DNA of 64,000 bases. Source: Diplolepis rosae. Lineage: Eukaryota > Arthropoda > Insecta > Hymenoptera > Diplolepididae. The DNA lies in the NCBI GenBank assembly GCA_030998225.1, contig JAPYXD010000308.1:196001-260000 (forward strand), read 5' to 3'. Below the pieces are notes generated by a model. It ran no database searches. It was not told the DNA's origin and saw nothing but the letters and a program-made list of their open reading frames with translations. This document shows, one piece after another, positions 1 through 10,920 of this stretch; the first letter of the stretch is position 1, and the number at the start of each line of letters is the position of its first letter. Position numbers and translations under genes: made by a program.

Positions 1-30
1 CAATACAAATTACGAAAAAATTCTACAATC

Positions 31-400
31 AGAAAAAATATTTGATTGAATCAAAAAAATTATTTGTTTGAAACACTTTCTTTAATGTAAAGAAATGTTT
101 TGTTTAAATGAAACAAAATTTGTTTGATTCAAACAAAATATCTTTGGAGCAAATAAATATTTGTTCGAATTAAATAAATTTCTGTCTTAAATCAAACAAA
201 TTATATCTTTGACCATATATCAATGCATTAATTTCTTTGTTTTGAAGAAAAATTAATTTGATTCAACCAAATATTTATTTGGTTCATAGATATTTTGTTT
301 GAATCAAACAAATTTTATTTTATTTAAACAAATCATTTCTTTATATCAAAGAAAGTCGTTCAAACAAATAATTTTCTTTGATTCAATCAAATCTTTTTCG
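31..400. repeat. Long AT-rich palindrome (foldback MITE-like)
   Basis: Two arms of about 175 bp (near 38-215 and 220-395) read as reverse complements, built of variations on TTTGATTCAAACAAA. The left arm order TTTGATTGAATCAAA, then TTATTTGTTTGAA, then CTTTCTTTAATGTAAAGAAA is repeated inverted on the right. There is no coding potential. It looks like a foldback or MITE. No clean target duplication was identified. Confidence 0.75.
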
Positions 401-1430
401 AAGTGTAGTATGTCTTATTCTTATGGCTAATATTCAAATATGGAACATATTAATTTATCATGTTTTTCTTTTATCAGTATTTTTTATTCTCTGTTTCGTG
501 TATTTTGTCAAAATTAGGGTTCTTTATTACTTGTTTGCCATATTCATTTAATATCCATTTTTTCCATTAATGTCGCGAGTTTCCAGAATTAACAATTTCG
601 AAAAGCATTAGGATACGAAATGAAGTTGCCTTATTAATTTCCAGTAGAATAAACGCAAGTATTTTCAAACAGAGGTATGTAAATTGAATTTCAATCGGGA
701 ATTAGTGTTTTTTCCTTTTTGTTTCAGGTCTTATGCCATATTTTGTATAATAAATTATTTCTATTGAGTTTGCAAGAATAAAAGGTGATTTCTATAAATA
801 CAGTTTATAATCTTATGCAAATAATAAGTAGACAAAATATTGCAGACCGTTCTAGTTCAAAGTTCCTCTAATTTATTTAACTAGCTGTACAGAGAAAATT
901 GATTCTCAGATTTGGATATTTATAATTTGAAGCTCTAAAATATTCTAATTTTTAACGCATTATTTATACATATGGGTATAATGGCTTTAGATAGATGTTT
1001 GGTATTATGAGTGAAAAAAGGGTTAAAATATAGATTAGGTACCGCACTCTGAAGTTTGTTACAGTTCAGAAGAGTCAATGCAGCCAATCTGGAAAATATT
1101 ACGCGTTTCCTCTAATGCTGGGAAATTTAAAGTTTTTCATTTTTCTAGTGTGTTTCTAGATTCTTTGTTAACTCCTAGATCAATAAAACTGGTAAATACT
1201 ATTTCAAATTAATTTATTCATTAAAATTGACAAACTTTCTTGTTGATTATGTTGTAAATACGACGTACAGGGGTGGGTAGACTTGAACTGAAAATTGCTC
1301 TGAATATTTAAAGTCAAGATGCGTATAAGTGCTTATAAGTTAGGCTAACTAATTTTTCAAATACTTGGATATTATAAATAATTCAAGAATAAATGTGTAT
1401 CTATATGAAAGAAAATAACCTACCTACAAG
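401..1430. other. AT-rich stretch, nothing recognised
   Basis: About 1 kb of AT-rich DNA. No coding region, RNA gene or clear repeat could be supported on either strand. Confidence 0.5.
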
Positions 1431-1632
1431 TACACAGAAAAAAAAGCTCGATAAAGTTTATAGAACTATTCAAGAATCGGGATTACAGGCATTTACGGAA
1501 CCGAGTTCTCTAAAATTTAAAGAACTTTTCAGAATGAAATGCAGAACTTATAAGGATTTTTCCTAAATGTTACGCATTTTATTCTAAAAATTTCTGTAAA
1601 TTTCCTAGAACTCTGTTCCGTAAATGCCTGTA

Positions 1633-2607
1633 CCCAGGTGCGAATTTCGGTCGGCTGCCAGAGTTGGACCATCGGGCCACGGTTGGCCCTACTCTGGCGA
1701 CCAAGGTTTGGTGACCATAGTTAAGCCAACTGTGGTATTTTCGGTTTTACCAACTTTGTCAGCCAACACCGGCAACCAAAGATTGCCAACTTTGACGAAT
1801 TGCTTTAGATAACTGTGACAGTTCAGTCGGCCCACCTCTGGGCCATGGTTGAACCAATCGTCGGCATATTATTAACTAGATTATACCCGTGCGGAAATTG
1901 CCTTATTTTGCCTTATTTAAAAAAAAAAAATCTTGACATTAAAATGTAAAAAATTGTATACTATGTAAATTATTACTAACGTACTGTAAAAATATATACT
2001 TCTAAAATATACAACTTTTTACCAGATAATGTTTTAGATAAACAATTTTCTTCCAAGTTTCATACAAAAATACTGTGTTTTATAGAAATTTAATTCAGTC
2101 ATTGAAAGTGGAAAAATTTTAAATCCATAACTGAATAAAATACCTGAAACAAAAAGATTGCTTATTAACAGGGGGGTACAGACCCATCTTTTACGGCCTT
2201 TGCAGCAGTAGCTTATAAGTGACATTTTTTTTGGAATATGGTAAGCGAGAATAGCCGAGAGGCTTTAGGCGTTAGGAATGCGTTTAGTTATGTAGATAAT
2301 ATAGGTAGGTTAGAGGGTTCGAATCCAAAAGCGAATACGAAATTTTTAATTCAAGTGTGCGATTACAAATAATGTATCAATAATGTACTAATCAAATAAT
2401 GTACCTTATCAGGGCCTGCTAGTGCCCTGATTTAAATTTCTACACGGATACAAGCATATTTTGCTTAAGACGGCCGATCTCCGGCAGCTGGCGTCGGGCC
2501 AACTGTTCATGCCAATGGACGGATAGCATTGTCATTTCACTAGTTGGCCCGACCTCTGGCCAAAAAGGTTGGCCCAACCGTGGGCTGACGGTCAATTCAC
2601 ACCTGGG
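1633..2607. mobile_element. 975-bp TIR element CCCAGGTG, inserted in the MITE
   Basis: The ends are CCCAGGTGCGAATTT and, inverted, CCCAGGTGTGAATT. They are flanked by TA at 1631-1632 and 2608-2609, which fits a TA target duplication. The inverted arms extend well inward (roughly 1633-1890 and 2440-2607) and are rich in GGGCCAAC/GTTGGCCC sub-repeats. No transposase is encoded, so it is a non-autonomous element, probably Tc1/mariner-like by its TA duplication. A tRNA-like segment lies in its centre (2243-2330). Confidence 0.8.
2243..2330 (+). repeat. tRNA-like segment (class II, Leu/Ser-like); SINE or relic tRNA
   Basis: An A-box-like TAGCCGAGAGG at 2252-2262 and a perfect B box GGTTCGAATCC at 2316-2326 are spaced as in a tRNA with a long variable arm. 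The 5' sequence resembles tRNA-Leu/Ser (GCCGAGAGGCTTTAGGCG). The acceptor stem does not close well and there is no convincing anticodon loop. It is more likely a tRNA-derived repeat captured by the surrounding TIR element than a working tRNA gene. Confidence 0.55.
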
Positions 2608-2662
2608 TATCCCCAACTCTTAAACAGTTCTATAAACTTTACTAAACTATTTTTTACGTGTA

Positions 2663-5179
2663 GTTTAGTCAAACATGAATTTAGGTATAAGTATAAGAGG
2701 GAATCTAAGTAGATGACATATTATATATTCACAATACGTATACAGGAATCATGAACGTGAAGTGTATAATTTTATGATAATGAATCAAATACAGCATTAT
2801 AATCAAATTCTTACTTTGTTTTCTTGATGAGCATGAAGCTTTTGAAAACATCGAATCTAACATAACAGATTTTCACCAGGTTATTTATCGCATATAACAT
2901 GAGGAGAAAAAAAATCATGAAAGCGATGTACAAGATTAGTTTGGTGACATTTTTTGAAAGAATAATAATTGTTTATTTTAAAAAATTTGGTTATAATAAA
3001 GGCCATACTTAGACAGGTCTTGTAGCTTGTTTTATAGATTCGGCAATAAAAACAAAAGATTCAGCGTAATAATTAGATTTTTTTTTAATAGGCACATGAC
3101 TGATCTGATAAACGGAAAGACACATTATTTCAATATTCAATAAAAACAAGATTAAATTCTAACATCGCTAAATTTTTAAGTAGAATTATTCGAAGTTTAT
3201 GTTGAAGATCAATATAGTTACAATAAAAATATAAGTTGTAATTATTTTGTCTCTAATCAATAAAAGTAATTTACTAATTTACAAAAAGAAATATAATATT
3301 TATGACTTGCTCAGTCAAAAATCAATATTAAAGCTATTAAAAGAATAAAGTATTTATTTTATAAGTTTCCAAAACAAGAGTACCGAACTTTGATGTCGCC
3401 ACTACCTAAAATCATTAGTCATGTAAAAAGATAATACAAAAATAAGTAAGAGTTGAATAAAGTTGAATTTAGTGCACTGCTCAATTTTCATAAATAAAGA
3501 TATCTAAAAGACTGTCTAACTTATTTTACTTAATATATTAATAATTAATTTAATCATTGATATTACTAGTATATTTATATATACAGTTACCATAGTACGC
3601 AACATATTTAATAGTATTTAATTAATGGACTTTAATATACAAGTGGTAAATTAAAATCAATAGAATTGCAAATTATGAAAAATTCATATACTGTTATATT
3701 AAATTTAATAACTATTCAATCAAAATATATTAAAATTAACAAACATTATTCAAATATATAACATGTGTATTAAAATTCAAATGAAAGTTTGTATTTATTA
3801 AGATGAAAGTATTTTAAATTTAATATACGTTACTGACAAAAACTTCCATTAAATATATTGGAAGTTTAATACAGAAATTTCTAACAGTGTACCAACGTTG
3901 CACAGTTCATAACGCTAGGAAGAAGCTAGATTTTCATTGAAAACTTTAAATATAATAAACATAGCTCTTAATTAATAATAATGTATCCTACAACGAACAT
4001 TTTTTAAATTTGGATTTTAAACTATAAATATTTAATAGAGTCAAATACATACGCTAAAAAGAAAATTTTAAAATATAGTAAATATTTTCTTCTAATTAGA
4101 ACTTTGCGTACTAAAAGTGTCCTCGGGCCAAATATTCTTATGTGCAGAAATCCATATGCTGCAATGTAGGTCGCTGCGTGAGAGCTTTCAGAATTTCAAT
4201 TTCTAAAATGTGGTATTCACTACATATTAAATTTGACGAAAGGGGAAAGCTGGTTTTTTTAATTTGATGGGGGGGGGGGGTCGCTCCCTCGTTCAATTCT
4301 CCCTGCATTTACTCATACAATAAACATATTCAATTTCAAATCGGCTTCGCTCGTGTCTTTCGACGAAGATCGACCTTGGTCGGTTACAACCTTACATCAT
4401 TACCTAATCGCTTAAAACTACGAATTGCACGTTTGCCATTAAGCTAACGTATAACATGTCTATCGCTCGAGTAATATATCGGCTAAGAGAATTGCTGAGA
4501 CTGTATTACTAGAACAATGCGTGCTGGTTTTTAGAACACGGAGTTCTGAACTGTAGCTATTCAGACGGAAGAAACAAAAACCCACGTTTTTATTTTTTTA
4601 TAATCAACATATGTCTCGTAATAATTAAATGTTATGAAATTTAGATATTTTTATTTTTCTGCGAATGTAAACATTTGAAATTTATTAAATTAATCAACCG
4701 AAGAATAAATAATTGCATGACTAAAATATGATAAATTATCAAATCGCTTTCGGGTAAATGTTTCATCTTTTTTAATCAAGAGACTCGAGTTAAATTAGAT
4801 TCATCATTTTTGTGTTTTAATTTTGTTACTAATTTTATTCTTTTGTCAACCTCTAGAATAAAAACTAGAGAGCATGCGTAGTGTGCATGGCACGTGCTTT
4901 TCTTGCACGACATATCTTCACTAATCGAAACTCGCTTCGAATCGCACATTATGTCATACAATTTGTCTTTCGACGTGTAATGCTTGATTTTATTTCGCTA
5001 TACGCTCTTTATCAACAACTAGTTTAACGTGTTTCAACGTATTTTATCTTAATAAAAAATTCACACTCAATTTCGTTAACGAGAAACGTCTAAACAAAAG
5101 TATTGTAATTTCGTGACAATTTTCTTTTAATTCATATTCAAACACACATTTTTTGGTATAAAATTGAAGGATTACTTTA
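2663..5179. other. AT-rich stretch, nothing recognised; G-run
   Basis: About 2.5 kb of low-complexity AT-rich DNA without a supportable gene. There is a run of twelve G at 4269-4280 and a small hairpin near 3844-3866 (ACTTCC...GGAAGT). The short open frames look random. Confidence 0.5.
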
Positions 5180-5181
5180 TA

Positions 5182-5438
5182 CACGGAAAAAAATTGTTTA
5201 GTAAAATTTATAGAACTGTTTAAGAGTGTGGGATACAGGCATTTACGGAACAGAGTTATAGAAAATTCACAGAACTTTTCTCGATAAAATGCGAATCATT
5301 CAGGGAAAATCATTGAACGTTCTGCATTTTATTCTGAAAAGTTCTTTAAATTTTCTAGAACTCGGTTCCGTAAATTCCTGATGTATCCCAAACTCTTAAA
5401 CAGTTCTATAAATTTTACATAAACTATTTTTTTCCGTG
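5182..5438. mobile_element. CACGGAAAA palindromic MITE, intact copy
   Basis: 257 bp with TIR CACGGAAAAAAATTGTTTAG (left) and its inverted counterpart ending in TTTTTTTCCGTG (right), flanked by TA on both sides. The arms fold over most of the length: GAACTGTTTAAGAGTGTGGG on the left pairs with CCCAAACTCTTAAACAGTTC on the right. It is the reference copy for the split one at 1433-2660. Confidence 0.85.
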
Positions 5439-5662
5439 TAGTTTGAAAAGATAGAAAATGAATGTTAGAGCCCAACATGTATGTAATTCTATGAGATTGG
5501 GTGTCCAACTTAATTTTTAACTTGTGAATTAATAAAGTCAGTATATTTTGAACAGTACACCTTACTTTAATATGAAATACATTTAATCTTCTTCACTGTT
5601 TTTCTCTAACAGGAGATTCATATTGTTTTTTGTAAACAATTTCTCAAGAGTTTCATTATCTA

Positions 5663-5864
5663 GTACTCTCTAAATCTGAATCAGTCAAATTTTTACTGAT
5701 TGAATCAGTGATTTGCCTTTTCACTGATTCATCAGTGAAAAATATTTTTCACTGTTAAATCAGTTAATATTCACTGATCCATCAGTAAACGAAATATTTT
5801 TCACTGGCAAATCAGTCATTTTTCACTGAAATGAGATTTTGACTGATTCAAATTTAGAGAGTAC
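5663..5864. mobile_element. 202-bp MITE with 8-bp target duplication
   Basis: The TIR GTACTCTCTAAATCTGAATC is repeated inverted with one mismatch at the right end. It is flanked by a perfect 8-bp duplication ATTATCTA (5655-5662 and 5865-5872). The interior repeats variations of TTTTCACTGATTCATCAGTG. An 8-bp duplication is typical of hAT and P superfamilies; which one cannot be decided without a related autonomous copy. Confidence 0.9.
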
Positions 5865-6299
5865 ATTATCTAGTAAACGATATTTCTTTTTAATTATTCC
5901 ATGGATAGACTATTGCCCAGCGAATATTTATAACAAAACGAGACTGGTTTGATTCTTTAGAGGTTAACTGATTTTACTTACCCTTTAACGCTGGTATCAG
6001 CACGATAAAGCCCTTTGACTCTAGTACGTTTTTCGCATTTTGAGAGTCGCGATCAAGGAAGAATTTATAAAAAGAAATAAGTACATTCAAACGTGCCAGA
6101 ATTGGCGCCATAACGCCCTCGGCACGTGGCGTATAAGCGTGACGTCATTCCGTTTCTGTTGTCACATTAAACGTCGAAAATAATGGTTCAGTCTAGCTCG
6201 ACGTAGCGACACACCAACAAAATCGAATTTTTACTGCTGTCAAGATCATTTAAATGTAAGTTTATGCATAATAATTGTAAATATGAGAGCGAGAAAATT

Positions 6300-6611
6300 G
6301 TGAAAAAAATGCATAACCTCATTTATATATTGCATTTTATTGTGCATAAATCTCTTGTTCTTTTCAATCAAACATAACCTGTTGCAGAATCTCCGTAACT
6401 GTCTCGGCCGGCCCTACGAGATAATCATTAAATTAACAAATGTTCAATTCAAAAGGTATTATGAGTTGAAATATACCCACTTGTGAATTTTGACAGCACG
6501 TACTTCTTCTGCATTAAAACGGCTATTATTGGGAAAGAATTGACACATCATTTCACTATTAACGTGCGGCAAATTGCGTGAATCCGCCTTTTCAAATCCA
6601 CGACCACCCAT
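6300..6611 (-). pseudogene. Relic of a SWIM/YqaJ-type insect protein, two exons
   Basis: On the minus strand an ATG at 6611 opens a 50-codon frame starting MGGRGFEKADSRNLPHVNSE. The coding-looking part stops at a possible donor (CAA then GTGGGT, near 6470). An acceptor (TCTCGTAG) precedes GGCCGGCC at 6413. Splicing there keeps frame and gives AGRDSYGDSATGYV, followed by an in-frame TGA, then LKRTRDLCTIKCN and a second stop. From memory, the order (GRG start, LP-V-S-M--FF motif, SYGD-A-GYV, CT-KC) resembles the N-terminus of SWIM zinc-finger/YqaJ-exonuclease proteins that are multicopy in insects; this was not checked by search. The two stops and the absent SWIM and nuclease parts mark it as broken. 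It lies between two TGACGTCA palindromes (near 6138-6146 and 6741-6748) that may be ends of a carrier element. Confidence 0.5.
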
Positions 6612-7148
6612 GATCCGTTAAACATCGACAATAGTTTAATAAATAAACAGCAATGACACGAAATGCATGTAACAGCAGCTGTGTTATATTTTGAATCTAT
6701 TCACGGAATTGCATCACACCAATAAGAGCATGTTTCGTGATGACGTCACTAGCTTTCAAATATATGTACTTTCAATCGACAAGTAAAAATATTTTCAGTG
6801 GATGAAAAATCTTAAAAATCTATATTTATGTTATTAATAACGTTAATCTTAATTTAAGCAAAAAGAACAATATTATATATTATTAAAAGTATGAAATGTC
6901 TATTGACACAAACGATGCGGATCCTCAATAAGATTTTTTCTTATCATTGTTAAAGGATGTTATTCAACTACATTTAACGTCTCAGAGTTTTGAAATAATT
7001 ATTGATTTTTTCTTGTTCTTAAATTATTTGTCTGAAGTACCGTGGAATTTTCAATAAGATTTTTTATAATTTCATCGTCATTCTGATTCACCTTTTTTGG
7101 ACCAAATAAGATTTCCGCTGGCACTCATTATTACTGCTTTTCTGGTGG

Positions 7149-7378
7149 CGAGCAAGAAGGTTGTATGTCCACTTCTAGAATTTTTTGAGTTCATGCATAA
7201 AATTGCAAATTGAGGATATACAAGTATTCTTCAATATTACAATGTTATAGTAACGTCAAATGACATTTTAATAATTACCAATGAAAATTTTATATGGAAT
7301 ACTATATTCTCAATTTACAATTTTTCGCATCAACTCATAAAATTCTAAAAGTGGTCATATACAAACTTTTTGCGCTTA
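7149..7378. repeat. Foldback element, about 230 bp
   Basis: Roughly 65-bp arms are inverted: AGAATTTTTTGAGTTCATGC on the left (from 7176) matches the reverse complement of the segment ending near 7360. The ends read GCGAGCAAGAAGG and, inverted, GCGCAAAAAGTTT. No coding capacity and no clear target duplication were seen. Confidence 0.65.
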
Positions 7379-8243
7379 ACTGACAATATATACCATCACA
7401 AACCAACATAAACTGGTCATCAGAATTAAACTACATTGTAGAGATATCAACAGTGTGATAATCAATTAGTTCATGTCTATAAAACAAGCTGTTTTCGTTC
7501 TAATCACAGAATTGCAACAACTATTTTGTTACACTGAGAGAATTTTCGTTAGAGTAAATCATAAAAATGAATTATATTTAAGTATGATTTCGTTTCAAAA
7601 TGAGGCAAACAGGGTTAACGTAAAAGAAATTTATATAGTAGTTTTCAAGCGGTGAAGTAAATATTTCCGTTTGAATAAATGGAATATATGTTCTACTAGC
7701 TGTAACAAAAACCTACGAGAATTTGAAATTCACTATATCAAAGTTGCGAAGCGAAACAAAGATTATGTGAATCTGAAAACCACTATATGGAAAATCACTC
7801 ACTCCACCAAAAGGTCTTTAGAAGTGACGGCTCCGGATTATGAATTCTTGTGTCTTTTTCTAACACGTGCAAAACAAAAGGAAGATAGAGGGGAGCTTTG
7901 TCACTGACAAGTGGGGAGGTTTCAGTGGAAACATATACACAAATATTATTATCATACCTTATTTATGTTCACATATTTAAGTACGCAATGATTTTTCGTA
8001 CTCTTCATTTTTCGAATCGAGATTCATAATATTTTGCATTTAAAATACTAATTTTTCTTCTACACGTTTTAAAGACTGTTATGACTACATTGAATTCATA
8101 TGCCATAATATGAATAAGTGTACCTAATAAAACCTCGGATTTCCCCATTTTAAAACAATATTATATTAAATTTGCATTCAATTTTATCTTTCACTCTAAC
8201 GAAACGTCTCTCATGTCTCTCACTTTTGCAAAATTCAAATATA
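7379..8243. other. AT-rich stretch with short open frames, nothing recognised
   Basis: The open frames of 60-78 codons here (7473-7655, 7671-7907) have AT-driven composition and no recognisable motif. No RNA gene or repeat was identified. Confidence 0.4.
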
Positions 8244-9516
8244 AGGTAAATGTACCAGTCGTTACGCTTGTACCAGTCGTTGCGCCGTCGAGCATATTTT
8301 ACGTAAAATTAAGAAAATTACTTTATATTTTTGTGTTCAAGTTGAAATATCGTTGAACATAAGGTTATTATTCATCTCTCATAACAAATTTTTAATGTAA
8401 ATGCTTACTCAAAAATGCTAAAAAATAAAATATTCCGGAATGTTCAAATCGTAGTTCATAAAATGACTATGTGCTTATTTTTTATGCAAATGGAACTCTT
8501 CTCGCATTTAAGTATTTATATCAATTTATTTGACATCAATTTTTAAAGTTTTTGATTTATATTTGTGATAACCCTTATATTAATTATAAACAGTTATCTC
8601 GACATTCTTGGGATTATAATCATTTCTTTGACTTTAATAATGTTAAAATTTTAGCTAGAGAATACAATAAATATGAAAGAAAAATTATTGAATCAATTTA
8701 TATCAATAAAAATTTTAATATTTCCATAAATTTAAAGACTGAAATTATGAATATTAATCAAATTTACCATAGTATTATTTAACATATTAAATTTGAACGT
8801 TGATTTCCAAGTTTGCGTTCTCAAGCTTTAGCACGCTTTTCATTGGTGAATTTAATTCAATTTATTGTTTCTTCGTCTCACTATCCTACAGTTTGTGTTG
8901 CGTCGCCTGATAGTACACATCACATTACAATGTAATTTTTAATTATTGAATCCCTCAATTGTTGAGGCTTTTATTTTAATTGACAATTTTAATAATATGA
9001 CGTAATTTTCATGTGTGTTTTTTGTATTAATAAATTATGTAAGTACTCGTTTATAACAATAATATATATATTAGCTCGCTTTGAAAAGTGTAATTAGATT
9101 TAAATTATTTTGTAAAATTTTAGTGAAGAACATATTCCTTGAAAAAGACCTGCAGTAAGGTCGAAACGTAGGAGAATTTAATAAATATATGAAGGAGAAT
9201 TAATAGAAAATTTTATTTAATTGACCGTAAGACCGACTAAACAATTCCTGTATGACATAATAACCGTTATATAACAATAAATAATACAATAATAAATTTC
9301 TCGCGCAAAGACTGGGCCAAACGCATTTTTTCATATTTTCGACTATTTGTTAATAAGTGTTGAAAATTTTCAGAATAATAAGCTTTGCAATACAAATCAA
9401 AAGTGTCTTTCAAAATGTGATTCGATTAATATGACGAAAAAATTTATTTTTCTATAATTAAATTCAATAATCTTCGAAGGCTTTCCTTAACCGCGCAACG
9501 ACTGGTACATTTACCT
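8244..9516. mobile_element. 1.27-kb TIR element AGGTAAATGTACC, holding a Penelope fragment
   Basis: The ends read AGGTAAATGTACCAGTCGTT and the same inverted, flanked by TA at 8242-8243 and 9517-9518. The motif ACCAGTCGTTGCGC is repeated just inside the left end (near 8270-8283). No transposase is encoded. The middle (about 8550-9290) is Penelope-like sequence, so either a Penelope copy inserted here or the element picked it up. The TA duplication suggests a Tc1/mariner-related non-autonomous element. Confidence 0.75.
8552..9290 (+). pseudogene. Penelope-like element, 3' part with GIY-YIG endonuclease C-terminus
   Basis: The frame 8552-8782 (no ATG at its start) carries the C-terminal end of a Penelope-type GIY-YIG endonuclease: a histidine-rich H-S-W-D-Y-N-H stretch, then DFNNVKILA, then a K-I-I-E-S-I block, with the stop at 8780-8782. 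The reverse transcriptase and the GIY-YIG core are missing, so the copy is 5'-truncated, as is usual for the family. About 370 bp further on, GACC-loop-GGTC-GAAAC (9147-9167) has the geometry of the degenerate hammerhead region of Penelope 3' parts, but lacks a CTGATGA box. The exact 3' end is uncertain. Confidence 0.65.
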
Positions 9517-10064
9517 TACACGTAAACGATAATTCTTCGTAAAAAAATAATCGACTTTTTTAAAAATATTCTTGACAACGACGGTTACTTTGCGCAATAT
9601 AAATTCTTTTTTAACTTCGGATTTTTTTGCAACTAGAGTTGAATCTTGTTTCTCGCAACAAATACAGCAATATTTGTGCATTGACACACTTCTTTGAATT
9701 TGATTGCCAATATACTCGATATCTTCGTTCACTTTAGATTTGATGCTTAACTTACATCACCGCTCCCAGAAACTATTCTTCCATCACCAGATAATCAAAT
9801 CGTTCAAAACCTCCACATTTCTGTATTTATTATACATTTTGTTTCACTGAGAAAATTTAAGGTTTTATTGTAAAATTTAAACCAAATCCCAATGAAAGTT
9901 TAGTGTGAGTTTGAATATTATCTCAACTATTTTATGTGGAACTTTACGCTTCATTGGCGAGCTTTTCTTCTCGAGTGTCACACGTCAACATAAATATATA
10001 AATATACTTTTTTCCATTCGCTTCCTACCACCTAACATCCTAATAAGTTATTCTTTTCCACCAT
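9517..10064. other. AT-rich stretch, nothing recognised
   Basis: No supportable gene. A CACTGAGAAAA-like end at about 9846 may be half of a decayed MITE related to those at 45487 and 51310. Confidence 0.35.
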
Positions 10065-10380
10065 CAGGGTGGCCGCTGGACGGGGAAACCGGGAAATGGC
10101 CGGGAATTTAGTTTGAAAACCGGGTATTTACTTTTGATCGCAGTGAAATTCAAGTTTTAATTCTTTTAAAAACTTTGCTCAACTTAAAAAAGTGATTTCT
10201 ATACTTTAAGAAAGAAAGTATTTTTATTTTTTTCATTTAAAAAAGAAATGTTTCGAAAAAACGTTATGAATTGAAATAAACTTTTGCGCTCAGCAAGAAA
10301 TATAAATGTTACTTTTAATTGACCAGGGAAAACCGGGAAATAACCGAAAATTTGAAATCAACCGTCGAATCGCCACCCTG
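10065..10380. mobile_element. 316-bp CAGGGTGGC MITE (hAT-like ends)
   Basis: The ends CAGGGTGGCCGCTGGAC and, inverted, CAGGGTGGCGATTCGAC enclose GACCGGGAAA/ACCGGGAAAT sub-repeats at both sides. This CAGGGTGGC...CCGGGAAA pattern is a familiar type of non-autonomous element. I associate it with hAT, but no 8-bp duplication is visible. A second partial copy starts at 55893. Confidence 0.7.
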
Positions 10381-10635
10381 ATATTATACAAGTATTACGC
10401 ATTTCATAATTCCCGCCTTATTTGACTTTGTTTGAGCCTTGTTGACTGCTACAACGACTTTAACAATTATCTATTTCGTATGATTTTGTGATTTCGGTAT
10501 ACCAGGAGAAATTTTTATTTCAGAATATTAAATAAAAAATATTTTAAAACTTTAAAAACCCATTGCATTAATTGTTATCCATTGGAAACTATTTTTTTAA
10601 TATTTATAAAGTAGGACTTGTATCGACCCTCAAAT

Positions 10636-10920
10636 AATAATTGTATACGATGTTGATGTTAATAATTGGCTTTAGGGTCCAGAAATGATAACTCAGGAAG
10701 TTACATACTTTCAAACGTTTCGACTCTGATCGGAGTCCTCATCAGTGATCTTTATTTCTTATTAGATGTAGTGTGCTGTAATTACAACTGAGGGACTGCT
10801 ATATCCTCAGACAAAAACTTTTTAAATTTTTTCCTTTTTCGTTTTCTGGCCACATACATACTTTCAAATAACTCACTGATCTCTATGACGTTATTAACAT
10901 CAACATCGTATACAATTATT
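10636..10920 (-). repeat. 30-bp perfect inverted repeat around a hammerhead-like Penelope segment
   Basis: 10636-10665 and 10891-10920 are exact reverse complements (30 of 30). Between them, on the minus strand, 10745-10716 reads CTGATGAG, a GACTC/GAGTC stem, then GAAACG. That is the core order of a hammerhead ribozyme as found in Penelope-like terminal repeats, with one extra G next to the stem. The segment GTTTGAAAGTATGTA occurs just downstream, and a related TTTGAAAGTATGTA also occurs near the other arm. Probably a non-coding Penelope relic; catalytic competence is doubtful. Confidence 0.5.

Larger units (their letters stand above)
1433..2660. mobile_element. Palindromic CACGGAAAA-type MITE, split by a second element
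   Basis: The ends (CACAGAAAAAAAAGC on the left, TATTTTTTACGTG on the right) lie inside TA dinucleotides at 1431-1432 and 2661-2662. Both flanks match the uninterrupted 257-bp copy at 5182-5438: the left flank carries the same TTTATAGAACT and ATTTACGGAAC blocks, the right flank the same CTCTTAAACAGTTCTATAAA block. The middle, 1633-2607, is a different element inserted into it. This MITE is therefore the older insertion. Confidence 0.85.
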
